Below are positions 35,158 to 44,741 of a DNA stretch of 54,623 nucleotides, one piece after another; positions within the stretch are counted from its first letter, which is position 1; every line of letters starts with the position of its first letter. The stretch is from assembly GCA_910589085.1 (NCBI GenBank), contig CAJUSG010000009.1, positions 1 through 54,623 of the forward strand, written 5' to 3'. Under the pieces are notes generated by a model. The model made no database searches. It was not told the DNA's origin and was given only the letters and a program-made list of their open reading frames with translations. This DNA is from an uncultured Oscillospiraceae bacterium. GTDB taxonomy: Bacteria > Bacillota > Clostridia > Oscillospirales > Oscillospiraceae. The position numbers were made by a program, and so were the translations under genes.

Positions 35158-36144
35158 TCACCCTCTTCCGTTCTTCCTCATGGACCTTATCAGGCGGTAG
35201 ACGGCAGCCAGCGCCCCAAAGAACGGCACGCCAGCGCAGAGGGCCAGCTGTGCCGCCGCGTCCTTTTTACCCGGACAGAGCGTCAGCGCCCTCCAGCTGA
35301 AATGACGTCGGGCGGTATTCCGGAAACGCTTCAGATAGTCCCGGGCGCTGCTGTCCGCACCAGTTTCCATGACCTGCATAGCCAGTCGGACAGCGGTATC
35401 CATCGCGATCTGGTGAAAGCATGTCTCTGCCTCCGGAAAACCAGCGGCGTCCCCGCATATCCAGTCCAGGATGGAGAGCACCGTACAGCGCTCCGCCGTC
35501 ACGCCGCGGTTGATGATGCTGCCCTCCCGGCAGACGTAGTGATAAAGCGGGTCCGGCACATAGGCAATTCGCCGGACTCGCTTCAAAACCTGGTAAAAAA
35601 ACAGGAGGTCCTCGCAGCAAAGGGCCTGGCTGTCAAAGGGGATTTGCTTTGCCAGCTCTGCTGGAAAGAGCTTTCCCCAGGCGGTCCACAGGAAGAGGGC
35701 GCGCCGGGCCATACACCGGGCCGCCTCCTCCGGGGAGAGGACCTGGGCGGGGCCAACACTCAGGCGCAGGCCTTCATTTCCGCAGATGCTGATCTCCCCG
35801 CGGTTTTCCGTCAGCGCGTCATACAGCGCTTCCAGAAAATGGTGCTCCACATAGTCGTCCGAATCTACGAAAGCGATATAGGCCCCAGACGACCGGCGGA
35901 CGCCCTCGTTTCTGGCGGCGGAGAGCCCCCGGTTTTCCGGGAGGTGCAGCACCTGAAACCGCCTGTCCTGGGCGGCCCAGGCGTCGCAGATTTGGCCGCT
36001 GCCGTCAGGGGAGCAGTCGTCCACCAGGATAACCTCCATATGGGAATAGGTCTGAGCCTCCAGCGAGGCCAGACACTTTTCCAGATACCCCTCTACGTTG
36101 TACACCGGCACAATCACACTAATGAGCGGCCTCTCCCGCAGCAT
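35158..36144 (-). CDS. Family 2 glycosyltransferase
   Basis: The 328-residue GT-A protein has the N-terminal VIVPVYN motif and DDCSPDGSG, and the FVDSDDYVE variant of the DXD region. The ATG at 36144 shares its A with the TGA of the preceding GT2 gene (TGATG) and has GGGAGG about 9 nt upstream. The two tandem GT2 genes are clearly related (the same ISVIVPVYN...DGSGQICD order), so they arose by duplication. The donor and acceptor are unknown. Confidence 0.92.
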   Translation of the reverse strand: MLRERPLISVIVPVYNVEGYLEKCLASLEAQTYSHMEVILVDDCSPDGSGQICDAWAAQDRRFQVLHLPENRGLSAARNEGVRRSSGAYIAFVDSDDYVEHHFLEALYDALTENRGEISICGNEGLRLSVGPAQVLSPEEAARCMARRALFLWTAWGKLFPAELAKQIPFDSQALCCEDLLFFYQVLKRVRRIAYVPDPLYHYVCREGSIINRGVTAERCTVLSILDWICGDAAGFPEAETCFHQIAMDTAVRLAMQVMETGADSSARDYLKRFRNTARRHFSWRALTLCPGKKDAAAQLALCAGVPFFGALAAVYRLIRSMRKNGRG

Positions 36145-37124
36145 CACCGGCCGCCTCCCAACCGCTTCATCCGGGTAACGGCTGATGCCGCCACCCAAAA
36201 GCACCATGCGCTGGCGCACAGGGCCAGCAAAGCCGCCGCATCCCGCTTTCGAGGGCAGCGCTTCAGTATCTGCCAGCTGAAATGCCGTCGCGTGTTCTTC
36301 TGGATCCGCTTTATGTACCCAAGAGTATGTCCGCCCTCCCCGCCCTTTTTCACGGTCAGCACAGCCAGGCAGCGGTTGGCCTCCAAGGCCAGAAGGCGGA
36401 AATCCTCCGCCGTCTCCGGAAAGCTCACTCCGGCATCCTGACAGACAAAATCCTGGGCGGCAAAGGCTGTAAGTTTCCGTTCACTGGTGCCGCTCTGCAT
36501 CTGGCTGCCCTCCCTTTGGGTATAGTGGTAGAGGATATCCGGGCGGTAGCTGACCCGCCGGCTCTGCTTCAGGACGGAATAGACGAAGAGCAAATCCTCA
36601 CTGTAAAAAATATCCTCTGAAAAGAGCGTTTTTTTTACCAGCTCCGCACTGTAGAGCTTGCCCCAGGGCACAAGATTGAAGGGGGTGCCCCGTGCCAGAC
36701 AGCGGATGGCCTCCGACCGGGTATAGACGGCGGCTGGGCCACTCTTCAAAGCAATGCCGTCAGCCCCGCATACGCTGACCTCGGCCCCGGCCTGTGTCAG
36801 GCTTGCATACAGCTTTTCCAGAAGGTCGCGCTCCACACGGTCATCAGCGTCCACAAAGGAGATATACGCCCCCTGCGCCCGGCAGATCCCCTCATTCCGG
36901 GCCGCGGACGGTCCCCGGTTATAAGGGAAGTGAACAGCCTGCACCCGGGCGTCCCGGCCCGCGTAACCGTCGCAGATTTGACCACTTCCATCGGTGGAGG
37001 CGTCGTCTGCCAAAATAATTTCAAAATTGGGCCAGGTCTGAGCCAGAAGGGAGTCCAGGCACCCCTTCAGATAGTCCCCCGCATTGTACACCGGCACAAT
37101 CACACTGATGAGCGGTTTATCCAT
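36144..37124 (-). CDS. Family 2 glycosyltransferase
   Basis: The 326-residue GT-A enzyme has VIVPVYN, DDASTDGSG and FVDADDRVE. GAGGAGG lies 5 nt before the ATG. It is a paralogue of the next gene and of the same size; both end in a helical, basic region that may touch the membrane (KRCPRKRDAAALLALCAS). It is translationally coupled to that gene. Confidence 0.92.
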   Translation of the reverse strand: MDKPLISVIVPVYNAGDYLKGCLDSLLAQTWPNFEIILADDASTDGSGQICDGYAGRDARVQAVHFPYNRGPSAARNEGICRAQGAYISFVDADDRVERDLLEKLYASLTQAGAEVSVCGADGIALKSGPAAVYTRSEAIRCLARGTPFNLVPWGKLYSAELVKKTLFSEDIFYSEDLLFVYSVLKQSRRVSYRPDILYHYTQREGSQMQSGTSERKLTAFAAQDFVCQDAGVSFPETAEDFRLLALEANRCLAVLTVKKGGEGGHTLGYIKRIQKNTRRHFSWQILKRCPRKRDAAALLALCASAWCFWVAASAVTRMKRLGGGR

Positions 37125-37134
37125 TGCAGCCTCC

Positions 37135-38193
37135 TCACTCCATGGTCTGTCTGTAATACACTGCCAGCTGTTGGTGCATCTGACGGATGCTGAACTCCCT
37201 CTCCACCTTTTTCCGATTGTGTTCAGACATATTTGTCAGCAGCCCCGGGCTGCTGCTGCACCGCAGCAGGGCGTCCGCAAGGGCGGGTATGTTGCCAGGG
37301 GAAATTAAAATACCGTTTTCCTCCCCAACCACCTCCGGAATTGCGCCCACAGTGGTACTGATGATGGCCTTGCCCGCCGCCATTCCCTCCAGAATAGAGA
37401 CAGGCAAGCCCTCGTGATAGGAGGGCAGAACCACCGTGGCGGCCTCCCGAAGGCGGCGCAGCCTCTCTGCCCGGTCAATCCATCCCGGCACCATAATATT
37501 CTGTTCCAGCCCTTTCTCCTTTACCAAGGCCCGGACCTGATCCACCTCGCCGTCCCCCGCCAGGCAGAGCTTCAGCCCGGGATTTTGCCGGAGAGCCAGC
37601 TCTGCCGCAGCGATGAGGTCGTAGGTCCCCTTCCTCTCTCCCAGTCTGCCCAGCATTAAAAAGGAGTTTCGGCACCCCGCCGGGTCAGAGACCGCCAGCT
37701 GGAGGGATGCTGGGTCCACGCCGTTGTACAGGGTCTGACAGGCCTTCATCGGAAAGCGGTGTTCCAGCTCCTCCTTCCAGCTGTCCGACAGGGCCAGCAC
37801 CAGGTCCGCCTGTCGGAAAAAGTCCTTTACAATTTCTTTCTTCCGGCTGTCCAGACCGTCGTAGAAGGTGAGGTATTCCGCGCCGTGGATGTGGACGACA
37901 GCCCTTTTCCCCGCTTGTTTTACCTTCCGCAGGTAAAAATTCTTGCGGAAGGTGCTGCCCCGCTCCGCCGTGTGGATATGGAACAGGTCGTATTTTCCAT
38001 AGCAGGTCAAAAACCGGAGGTAACCATAGAGGGAGTACAGCAGCCGGACGGGCAGACTGCCGTCTATGTAGGAGGGAAAGCTGTCTATCTCAAACGCTCC
38101 GCCAAGGACCTCGCTCTCCCGGATACCACGGATAACCTCCGCCATCCCGCCCCGGGAGCGGGTTTCACTGGGGCCAATCTCTAAAATTTTCAT
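37135..38193 (-). CDS. Family 4 glycosyltransferase
   Basis: The 352-residue GT-B enzyme has the family phrases LGRLGERKGTYDL and PSYHEGLPVSILEGMAAGK (EX7E motif) and HIHTAERGS in the N-terminal half. The ATG at 38193 (MKILEIGPSE) has AGGAGG 5 nt upstream; the longer frame overlaps the neighbour. It should add one sugar of the repeat unit in the cytoplasm. Confidence 0.93.
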   Translation of the reverse strand: MKILEIGPSETRSRGGMAEVIRGIRESEVLGGAFEIDSFPSYIDGSLPVRLLYSLYGYLRFLTCYGKYDLFHIHTAERGSTFRKNFYLRKVKQAGKRAVVHIHGAEYLTFYDGLDSRKKEIVKDFFRQADLVLALSDSWKEELEHRFPMKACQTLYNGVDPASLQLAVSDPAGCRNSFLMLGRLGERKGTYDLIAAAELALRQNPGLKLCLAGDGEVDQVRALVKEKGLEQNIMVPGWIDRAERLRRLREAATVVLPSYHEGLPVSILEGMAAGKAIISTTVGAIPEVVGEENGILISPGNIPALADALLRCSSSPGLLTNMSEHNRKKVEREFSIRQMHQQLAVYYRQTME

Positions 38194-38206
38194 AGGTGCC
38201 TCCTGT

Positions 38207-38683
38207 TCACAGTGAGCGGATATAGCTGTCCAGAGACGTGAGGAAGGCCTCCGTATTGGAGTGGAACGATTCAAAGCGGCGGCTGCTGAGGTCCCGCAGC
38301 GCTTCGGGCAGTTGCTCCACATCCGGGCAGGCACACAGCAGATTCATCTCATGAAGCCGGGCTGTCAGCTCCAGCTGATGGTCGTCCACATGCTCCCCAT
38401 ACCGAGCCAGCCGGGGGACGGCGACGACCTTCTTCCCCAGCTTCACCCCGTCCACCATGGTGCCTGCGCCGCCGTGGGTTATGAGGATATCGCAGGTCTC
38501 CATCAGCTCCGCGAACTGTTCCTGTCCGCAGAAGGCCCGATGGGGACATGTGGGAATATACTGGCTGGTCCCCGTCTGGATGAAGACTTCGTCCTCTATG
38601 ATCCCCTCCCGGACCAGCTGGTCCACCTTCCGAATCAGGCGGTCAAAAGGAAATTTCTGAGAACCGACCGTTACAAATATCAT
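38207..38683 (-). CDS. Alg13/PssE-type glycosyltransferase subunit
   Basis: The 158-residue protein resembles the C-terminal half of GT28 (MurG-like) enzymes: VGSQKFPFDRLIRKVD at the start and THGGAGTMVDG for donor binding. It has no membrane anchor, so it needs the Alg14-type partner encoded directly upstream. Together they form one split enzyme. Confidence 0.9.
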   Translation of the reverse strand: MIFVTVGSQKFPFDRLIRKVDQLVREGIIEDEVFIQTGTSQYIPTCPHRAFCGQEQFAELMETCDILITHGGAGTMVDGVKLGKKVVAVPRLARYGEHVDDHQLELTARLHEMNLLCACPDVEQLPEALRDLSSRRFESFHSNTEAFLTSLDSYIRSL

Positions 38684-38692
38684 GCTGTCACC

Positions 38693-39163
38693 TCAATAGA
38701 CGCCGCCCACATATATGGCCTTTGGATAGACCTCCAGCAGCTCCTCCCACTGGACGTAAAACCGGTCCGCAAAGGGGCGGAGGAGCCTTCCGGTCAGGGT
38801 GGGGGTCTTCACTTTGGCGTAAGACTCTATAAATACCAGCCTTTTCCCAAACAGCTTGCACAGCAGGCACAGGGGGACTGTCGCCAGCACCCCGGTACAG
38901 ATAACCGCGTCCGGCCGCTCCCGAAAACAGATGTTCAGCGCGAGAAAGGCGTTGACAATCAGCCTTGGAACGCAGGACCATTCCCGCCGGTTGACCTGAA
39001 GAAGGCGGTAGCACCGCAGTTCCTCCGGAACCGCCCGGTAGCCCGTCTTTTCGGTAACCAGAAAGCTGTCATAGCGGTCCATCAGGGGGCGCAGCAGCAT
39101 TAGCTCCGACAGATGCCCGCCGGAGGAGGCGGCAAAGCAGACCCGAGTTTTTCTGTCCTTCAA
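38693..39163 (-). CDS. Alg14/PssD-type glycosyltransferase subunit
   Basis: The 156-residue protein has the Alg14 pattern SSGGHLSEL near the N-terminus and TGVLATVPL, with a hydrophobic helix that can dock on the membrane. It recruits the Alg13-type subunit. The start is TTG at 39163 with AGAGGTG upstream. The pair usually adds the second sugar on the lipid carrier. Confidence 0.9.
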   Translation of the reverse strand: MKDRKTRVCFAASSGGHLSELMLLRPLMDRYDSFLVTEKTGYRAVPEELRCYRLLQVNRREWSCVPRLIVNAFLALNICFRERPDAVICTGVLATVPLCLLCKLFGKRLVFIESYAKVKTPTLTGRLLRPFADRFYVQWEELLEVYPKAIYVGGVY

Positions 39164-39184
39164 GCTGGCTCACCTCTCAAACCT

Positions 39185-40462
39185 TCAGAGCGTCCCCACG
39201 CCGTCCGCCCCTGCGCTCCATTGGGCACAGCGCCGCTCCAAGGCGGTCTGCGCCTGGACGTCGAATCCGCAGGCCATGGGGACCAGAGTGCAGGCGATTA
39301 CAGTGTAAGGGTAATAGATCGTGTTGTCAGTGGCATAGAGAACAAAGCAGTAAACGCAGATTCCCAGGAAAAGACATCCCGCGTCCTTTCCCGCCTGACG
39401 GAACCAGTAGCCCAGCCGTGCCGGCAGCCAACTCCAAAGCCAGACCCAGTACCCAATGAAGCCGATATTCAGATACATGCGGAGAAAATCGTTGTGGATT
39501 TGAGTCTGAGTGCGCAGCGGAATGGTCTGCACCGCTCCGGAGAGCCACTCTACCATGCGCTCAAACCCCGTCCCCTGTCCCATATAGGTAAAGCTGATCT
39601 CGTAGTAGGGCGCTGCATTGGCAAACAGCAGCGCCCGGCCCTTGGTGTCCAGACCAAGCTGTGCCTCCAGGTAATCGAAGAGGCCGCAGCGAATCCCCGC
39701 GATGTAGAGAAAGCTGACTGCCATCATTGCGATGGACACACACGCCGCAGTCTGTCTGGCGGCCCGGTCTGGCATCCGGCGCAGAAGCAGCGCCGTCAGA
39801 AGGGCCAGGGCCAGAGCGGGAAATGCGATCCGCTTCAGTCCAACCAGACAGAAAAAGGAGACAATGACCAGCCAGAAACCGGGGCAGGGGGACGCTTTCC
39901 AGTGCAGCAGGAGATAGAGCAGGAAGGGACCAAAGGCGAAGGTCAGGTCGTGGGTCTCCAGCCGCAGCATCAGGGGGCCGGTCTCCTGACTGAAGGTGAT
40001 GAGAAGGGTATAAAATTCCTGAAGGAACTCGGCCAGGCCGCCTGTATAAATCACCGCCAGAACACGGATAAGATTCGCGGCGCACATGGCCCCCAGGCAG
40101 TACCAGATTCCCTTGCCCCCGAACAGGTATATTGTGGCGGCGGCCACCAGCACCGAAAGCAGCTGGGGAAAAATCATGGAGACGCCGTTTAAAACAGCGG
40201 CGCTCTCCGCTTTTGTGCCCACCCAGATTACAGAGGAGAAGACCAGCGGGATCAGATAGGGCAGCGCCTGGACTGCCGTGTGGCGGATCAGGACCATCAG
40301 GCGGTCCAGACGCACCGTTGCCGTAAGGTTCAGCAGCGCCAAAAAGAGAATTGCCAGAGCACAGGGGTTTTTCAGGCTCAGCTCCATGCCGCCCAAAGAA
40401 AAATAGGTGTCCTGAAAGAAGAACATGCCGGTGGCCAGAATCATGTATAGAACGGAGCTCAA
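39185..40462 (-). CDS. Wzy-like O-antigen/exopolysaccharide polymerase
   Basis: The protein of about 425 residues has 11-12 membrane helices and one large periplasmic-type loop (around residues 285-345, with an SFTYMGQGTGFERM segment), the usual topology for Wzy. The TTG at 40462 has AGGGGG 7 nt upstream and follows the Wzz-GGDEF gene by 22 bp; an ATG at 40444 is an alternative. It should polymerise flipped repeat units outside the membrane. Confidence 0.8.
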   Translation of the reverse strand: MSSVLYMILATGMFFFQDTYFSLGGMELSLKNPCALAILFLALLNLTATVRLDRLMVLIRHTAVQALPYLIPLVFSSVIWVGTKAESAAVLNGVSMIFPQLLSVLVAAATIYLFGGKGIWYCLGAMCAANLIRVLAVIYTGGLAEFLQEFYTLLITFSQETGPLMLRLETHDLTFAFGPFLLYLLLHWKASPCPGFWLVIVSFFCLVGLKRIAFPALALALLTALLLRRMPDRAARQTAACVSIAMMAVSFLYIAGIRCGLFDYLEAQLGLDTKGRALLFANAAPYYEISFTYMGQGTGFERMVEWLSGAVQTIPLRTQTQIHNDFLRMYLNIGFIGYWVWLWSWLPARLGYWFRQAGKDAGCLFLGICVYCFVLYATDNTIYYPYTVIACTLVPMACGFDVQAQTALERRCAQWSAGADGVGTL

Positions 40463-40484
40463 CCATATTCCCCCTTCCGGCTTT

Positions 40485-42359
40485 TTATACGCGTACAGCG
40501 CTGGCCTCTGATTTTGCGCCGGCCGCATTGACCCTCTTGATGGCGATGGAGAGCAGCTCACGGATATAGTAACACTGCTCCTTGCTCGCCTGGGCATAGC
40601 TGTGACGCAGGTCCAGAAGATATCCCTGATCCCGGGACCGCTGTTCCAGGGCAACTGCAATCTGGAACAGGGCTGCCTCTATCTGATCCGCCTCCAGAGA
40701 GTCGGCGAAGATCAAATACTGCCCTGCACCGTTATTTCCCACAAACAGCTTGTCGGAGGGTGTGAAGACTGAGGTCAGCATTCCGGCGAAGTCCTTCAGC
40801 ATCCGGTCGCCCGCCTCCCGTCCCAGCCGGGCGTTTTCCGCCTGCAGGTTTGCCAGCCTGCACACGACGCAGGCGAAGGTCTCGGGCAGAGGCCGTCCCT
40901 CCCGGGAGGCGATGAGCTGGTCACACTTGGCCCGGTTGGGCAGTCCGTCCACCTTGTTGGTAAAGGCGTAATACTCGATGAAGTCCTCAATTCGCCCGAA
41001 GAGCGCCGCCCCGGCGCAGCCCAGCGCGCCAAAGATCACCACAATCAGGATGGTGAAGATCAAAATGGGGAATCGCTCTGTGACACGGACGCTGGAGAGC
41101 ATCATAATATTCTGGGCGCCCAGATACTCGTTGTACTCGTCATTGGTCTCATAGTAGATGGACTGGAGGGCGTTGATCTCCTCTGCCAGACGGGCAATCT
41201 TCGCCTGGATCTGATCCTGAGCGGCCTGGGGCGAGCTGGCTGGGGCGTTGGCGAACACACTGAGAATATAGTTGTTGTAGTCGCTGTCGATTATGCTGTG
41301 CTCATAGAGGGTCCGGTCCTCGATGTACTTCCGCAGCAGCACGTCGTACTCCGCGGTCCGATCTACCGGCGCCCAATTACCATCCTCGTCCTCGTTCCAG
41401 TCGTCATAAACATCGGGCAGAACATTGTTCTGGAGCACATCGCCCACATTTTCTCCCGCGTCGTTGACAACGGGAACGCTGAACTCCCCTATGGCGTCCT
41501 CATAGGCGCGGATAATGCCCTGGATGCGGTCGATTTCAAAGGCGACGGCATTGTTGGAGATAGCCAGATTGTTGTTCCGGTTCCGGTACTTTTCCAGCAG
41601 CAGGTCCCGGTCTTTGGTAATCCTGCCCGCCAGAATCTCAGAAAAGAGCTGCTGGACCTCCACATCCCGGATGAACTCAAACTCGTCCTTCAGGTCCTGG
41701 AAACTTCGGCCAGTCCGGCTGGAACGAAATTCGCCGTTCCACTCCACCTTGTCAGAGAGATGCTCAGCAATATTGGTCAGGGTGTCGTCCATGACCTCCG
41801 CCATCTCCAGGTAGTCGTAGCCCTTTGTGGTGATGTCGCTGACCGGGTTGGCGGCCAGTGAGGTGTTGACATGGTTCTTTCCATAATAGCTGGCGTACTC
41901 CTGCAGGATCTGGTTCAGGACCTTGCGGGGGTATTCCTTGCCGTTGCTGACACCGCAATGAAAGGACACCACATAGCGGGTGGGATTCAGCTCATAGTCC
42001 AGCTCTCCGTTGTCCAGCATGGACTGCTGCAGCATCAGGTCCTCCTCTGTGATGATCGGCTCCACATGGATATTCATGCGGATGCTGTCCGCAGTGGCCT
42101 GGGTATCGTCGATGCCAAGTTTTTTCATCGCCTGGGCAACCAGGTTGGTGGCGTACAGCTCGGCGGTGTCGATTTTCTTTCCGTCCGGGGAGTACCCCTC
42201 CTCCGCCCGGGCGCCGGTATACTCGATCACTGTGACAGCGGTGTACTGCTGAATTCGGAGCTGGGCAATCAGAAAGAAAATGATACCCGCCAGAACCGAC
42301 AGGCCGGCGATGACGGCGCGGTATTTTTTCAGATAGCGAAATACATCCAGTTCTTTCAT
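40485..42359 (-). CDS. Wzz-type chain-length protein fused to a degenerate GGDEF domain
   Basis: The 624-residue protein has a TM helix at about 15-33, a large extracytoplasmic coiled region, and a second TM at about 435-455, the Wzz topology. The cytoplasmic tail (about 463-624) is a GGDEF fold: DGLPNRAKCDQLI matches D-x-LPNR, and REAGDRMLKDFAGML matches the GD helix. The GGDEF signature is GAGQY (VGNNGAGQYLIF), so cyclase activity is not expected. It could bind a nucleotide or c-di-GMP and set chain length. It overlaps the next Wzz-like gene by 4 bp. Confidence 0.85.
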   Translation of the reverse strand: MKELDVFRYLKKYRAVIAGLSVLAGIIFFLIAQLRIQQYTAVTVIEYTGARAEEGYSPDGKKIDTAELYATNLVAQAMKKLGIDDTQATADSIRMNIHVEPIITEEDLMLQQSMLDNGELDYELNPTRYVVSFHCGVSNGKEYPRKVLNQILQEYASYYGKNHVNTSLAANPVSDITTKGYDYLEMAEVMDDTLTNIAEHLSDKVEWNGEFRSSRTGRSFQDLKDEFEFIRDVEVQQLFSEILAGRITKDRDLLLEKYRNRNNNLAISNNAVAFEIDRIQGIIRAYEDAIGEFSVPVVNDAGENVGDVLQNNVLPDVYDDWNEDEDGNWAPVDRTAEYDVLLRKYIEDRTLYEHSIIDSDYNNYILSVFANAPASSPQAAQDQIQAKIARLAEEINALQSIYYETNDEYNEYLGAQNIMMLSSVRVTERFPILIFTILIVVIFGALGCAGAALFGRIEDFIEYYAFTNKVDGLPNRAKCDQLIASREGRPLPETFACVVCRLANLQAENARLGREAGDRMLKDFAGMLTSVFTPSDKLFVGNNGAGQYLIFADSLEADQIEAALFQIAVALEQRSRDQGYLLDLRHSYAQASKEQCYYIRELLSIAIKRVNAAGAKSEASAVRV

Positions 42360-43789
42360 GACGCAGACCCCTCCTTGCTCTTTGCTCTGCGGCTGCCTCT
42401 CCGCCCGGCGGGACGGCCCTTCCGGTATTCCCGATAGAAGGGGTCCAGCACGGCGTTTCCGCCCAGGGCGGCGGCAAACAGGGCTGTGAGCAGAAGCGCC
42501 TTCAGGGTGCTGTCCAGAACAGCCGGCGCGGCAAAGCTCACCTGAATGTAGCCGTCCCGCTTCTCACGGACGTAGGTGCTGCAAAGCGCACGGCTCTGGG
42601 CGGCCAGATTGACCAGCTCGGCCTTCAAAGCCTCAATCCGCTGATCCGCCTGCTCGTAAGTGGAGAGGGCGGCGCGGGAGCTGCCGACCTGCCGGGAGGC
42701 ATAGGTGTTGTGTTCGGTTTTCTCCACCAGCTCCGTGGCAGCTTCCAGATGCTCCTTCGCCTCGTCAGCGAAGTAGTCCACGCCCACCTTGGTCTTGGAC
42801 ATGTAAAATTCCTTGTCGGTGTCATAGGTGGGAATGAGCACAAAGCGGGTCATGTAGGCGTTATACATGTTGATGGCCTCAATCCGCACGTCGTGAGAGG
42901 CCATCTCCTTCCGCCTCGAGACGTCCAGCTGGTGGTTGGCATACTGCATTCGGGACTGATAGGTGGTCCGGTTGTCCGCCAGACCGTTTTCCAGGACAAA
43001 GGCCTCATAGCGCTCCAGCTCGATATCAATAAAATTGCTGATTTTTTGGGACAGGGAGGAAAATGTCTCCTCGTTTCCGGCCGCCCGGAAGCTGCTGCTC
43101 TCGCTGCTGTAGCCCGGGAGGTAGTTGCGCAGCTTGTTTGCCTGCATTTCCAGATAGTCCTTCGCGTCCAGATACTCCATACCCTCCAGCTTTTCAAAGG
43201 ACAGGTCCAGGATGCTGTCATTTTCTGCGTAGTTCAGTACAAAATTTTCCCAGTATACGTCGGACAGAAGATTCAATACCGTCTTGGGGTCCGTACCGTA
43301 CAGGGCCACCCGCCCGGAGCAGCAGACCCGGTATTCTGTGGATATCTTCATGTCCGACTCCTGGGTGACATCCAGCTTCTCCGCGTCCAGGGAGGTGGAG
43401 ATGCTCAGGCAGCTGGCCAGCTGCTCCGCGCTGATTTTCAGGCCGCTCCGCTGAACAACCAGCTCCAGAATGTCGTCGGAGAGAATGCTGGACTCATTAA
43501 ACCGGGTAACATTGGGATTCTGCCCCCGGGCCGCCTCCTCGTAGCTGAACACCATCAGCATACCGGGCGCCCAGGCGCCGACGGCCAGCTGAGCGCTCAG
43601 GCAGACCGCAAGGAACAGCGCTCCCAGGACCGCTATCCTCCGCCGCTTACCCTCTGTGCGGTCCAGCACACCCCGTATGCCCAGAACCGGCAGCTTTGCC
43701 TTGACCAGGTAAAAGCGCCGGAGCAGCATTATGTACAGAATGGCCAGACATAAAATCAGCGCCGGAACAATCGCACATACCAAAATCAT
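42356..43789 (-). CDS. Second Wzz-like membrane protein
   Basis: The 477-residue protein has N-terminal helices at about 3-24 and 47-70, a long extracytoplasmic region with coiled segments (about 75-415) and a C-terminal helix near 430-450, followed by a basic tail. It is a Wzz/GNVR-like topology without a kinase domain. The ATG at 43789 (MILVCAIVPA) has GGAGGAG 10 nt upstream. It overlaps the Wzz-GGDEF gene (ATGA), so both are probably made in equal amounts and may form one complex. Confidence 0.75.
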   Translation of the reverse strand: MILVCAIVPALILCLAILYIMLLRRFYLVKAKLPVLGIRGVLDRTEGKRRRIAVLGALFLAVCLSAQLAVGAWAPGMLMVFSYEEAARGQNPNVTRFNESSILSDDILELVVQRSGLKISAEQLASCLSISTSLDAEKLDVTQESDMKISTEYRVCCSGRVALYGTDPKTVLNLLSDVYWENFVLNYAENDSILDLSFEKLEGMEYLDAKDYLEMQANKLRNYLPGYSSESSSFRAAGNEETFSSLSQKISNFIDIELERYEAFVLENGLADNRTTYQSRMQYANHQLDVSRRKEMASHDVRIEAINMYNAYMTRFVLIPTYDTDKEFYMSKTKVGVDYFADEAKEHLEAATELVEKTEHNTYASRQVGSSRAALSTYEQADQRIEALKAELVNLAAQSRALCSTYVREKRDGYIQVSFAAPAVLDSTLKALLLTALFAAALGGNAVLDPFYREYRKGRPAGRRGSRRAKSKEGSAS

Positions 43790-43817
43790 GCTGTCATCAC
43801 TCCTCCAATAATACGAT

Positions 43818-44714
43818 TCACGAATAATGTTTCTCCTGACGGCCGTTGATATCAATCACCGCCAGCTCGGGCCGGTTGTTGATACGGGGCAGTCCGTTGT
43901 GTCCCCCCATGCCCCGGGAGACAAAAATTGTACTGTTGGCAAGCCGGTACATCCCGCCGCTGTATTTGGGGAAGAAGCCCGTATCCCCATGGTAGACCCC
44001 GCCCACCACCGGGAGCCGGAACTGGCCGCCATGGTAGTGGCCGCAGACGCCCAAGTCGATATGCCCGTCCGCCAGATATTCGTAGTAGAGACTGGGGTAG
44101 TGGGCAATCAGCAGCTTAAAGGCGTTGCTCTTTTCGTACTCGTCAAAAAACACGGCGCCGTACTCCTCATATCCCTCTGTGGACGTGGTCAGTCCGCCGA
44201 TGAGGAGGGGGGTCCTGTTTATGGTCACTTCCTCCGCCCGGTTCACCAGGACATGGACGCCCAGCTCCAGAAGCATACGCTCAATGGGGCTGCCCTTTTC
44301 ATACATAAGATTGCTCTCGTGATTTCCCGGGCTGTAATAGACGGGGGCAACCTCTGTCAGCTGGCTGCACAAAGTCAGAATCACATCCAGATTATCGTCG
44401 TCCGCATTGACCATGTCGCCCGCTACCGCGATCAGGTCCGGCCTCAGAGCTGCAATCCGCTCCACTAGCTCTGTGTTCCCGGGGCCGAACTCCCGGTTGT
44501 GCAGGTCTGACAGAACGACAACACGGATATTTTCCCCGCCCGCAGTCTTTGGGGAATAAAGATGGTAGAATGTCACCTCCAGCTCGTTTGAGAAAAGATG
44601 ATATCCGCCGAGCGCCAGCAGCGCGGTGATAAGCAGTCCGCACAAATACACCCGCCCGCGCCGTTTTGGCTTGACCGCCCGGCTTCCGCCGGGTCCGCCC
44701 TTCTTTTTTTGCAT
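43818..44714 (-). CDS. Membrane-anchored metallophosphoesterase
   Basis: The 298-residue protein has a TM helix at about 20-40 and then the calcineurin-like metal motifs: LSDLHNREFG, AGDMVN, SPGNHES and CGHYHGGQF. This resembles YkuE-type phosphoesterases that act outside the membrane. The ATG at 44714 has AGGAGG 7 nt upstream. It lies between the initiating sugar transferase and the Wzz genes. It may remove phosphate from the carrier or a phosphosugar; that is inference. Confidence 0.88.
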   Translation of the reverse strand: MQKKKGGPGGSRAVKPKRRGRVYLCGLLITALLALGGYHLFSNELEVTFYHLYSPKTAGGENIRVVVLSDLHNREFGPGNTELVERIAALRPDLIAVAGDMVNADDDNLDVILTLCSQLTEVAPVYYSPGNHESNLMYEKGSPIERMLLELGVHVLVNRAEEVTINRTPLLIGGLTTSTEGYEEYGAVFFDEYEKSNAFKLLIAHYPSLYYEYLADGHIDLGVCGHYHGGQFRLPVVGGVYHGDTGFFPKYSGGMYRLANSTIFVSRGMGGHNGLPRINNRPELAVIDINGRQEKHYS

Positions 44715-44741
44715 ATTCAAACCTCCTGTCAGTTCCGCTCG

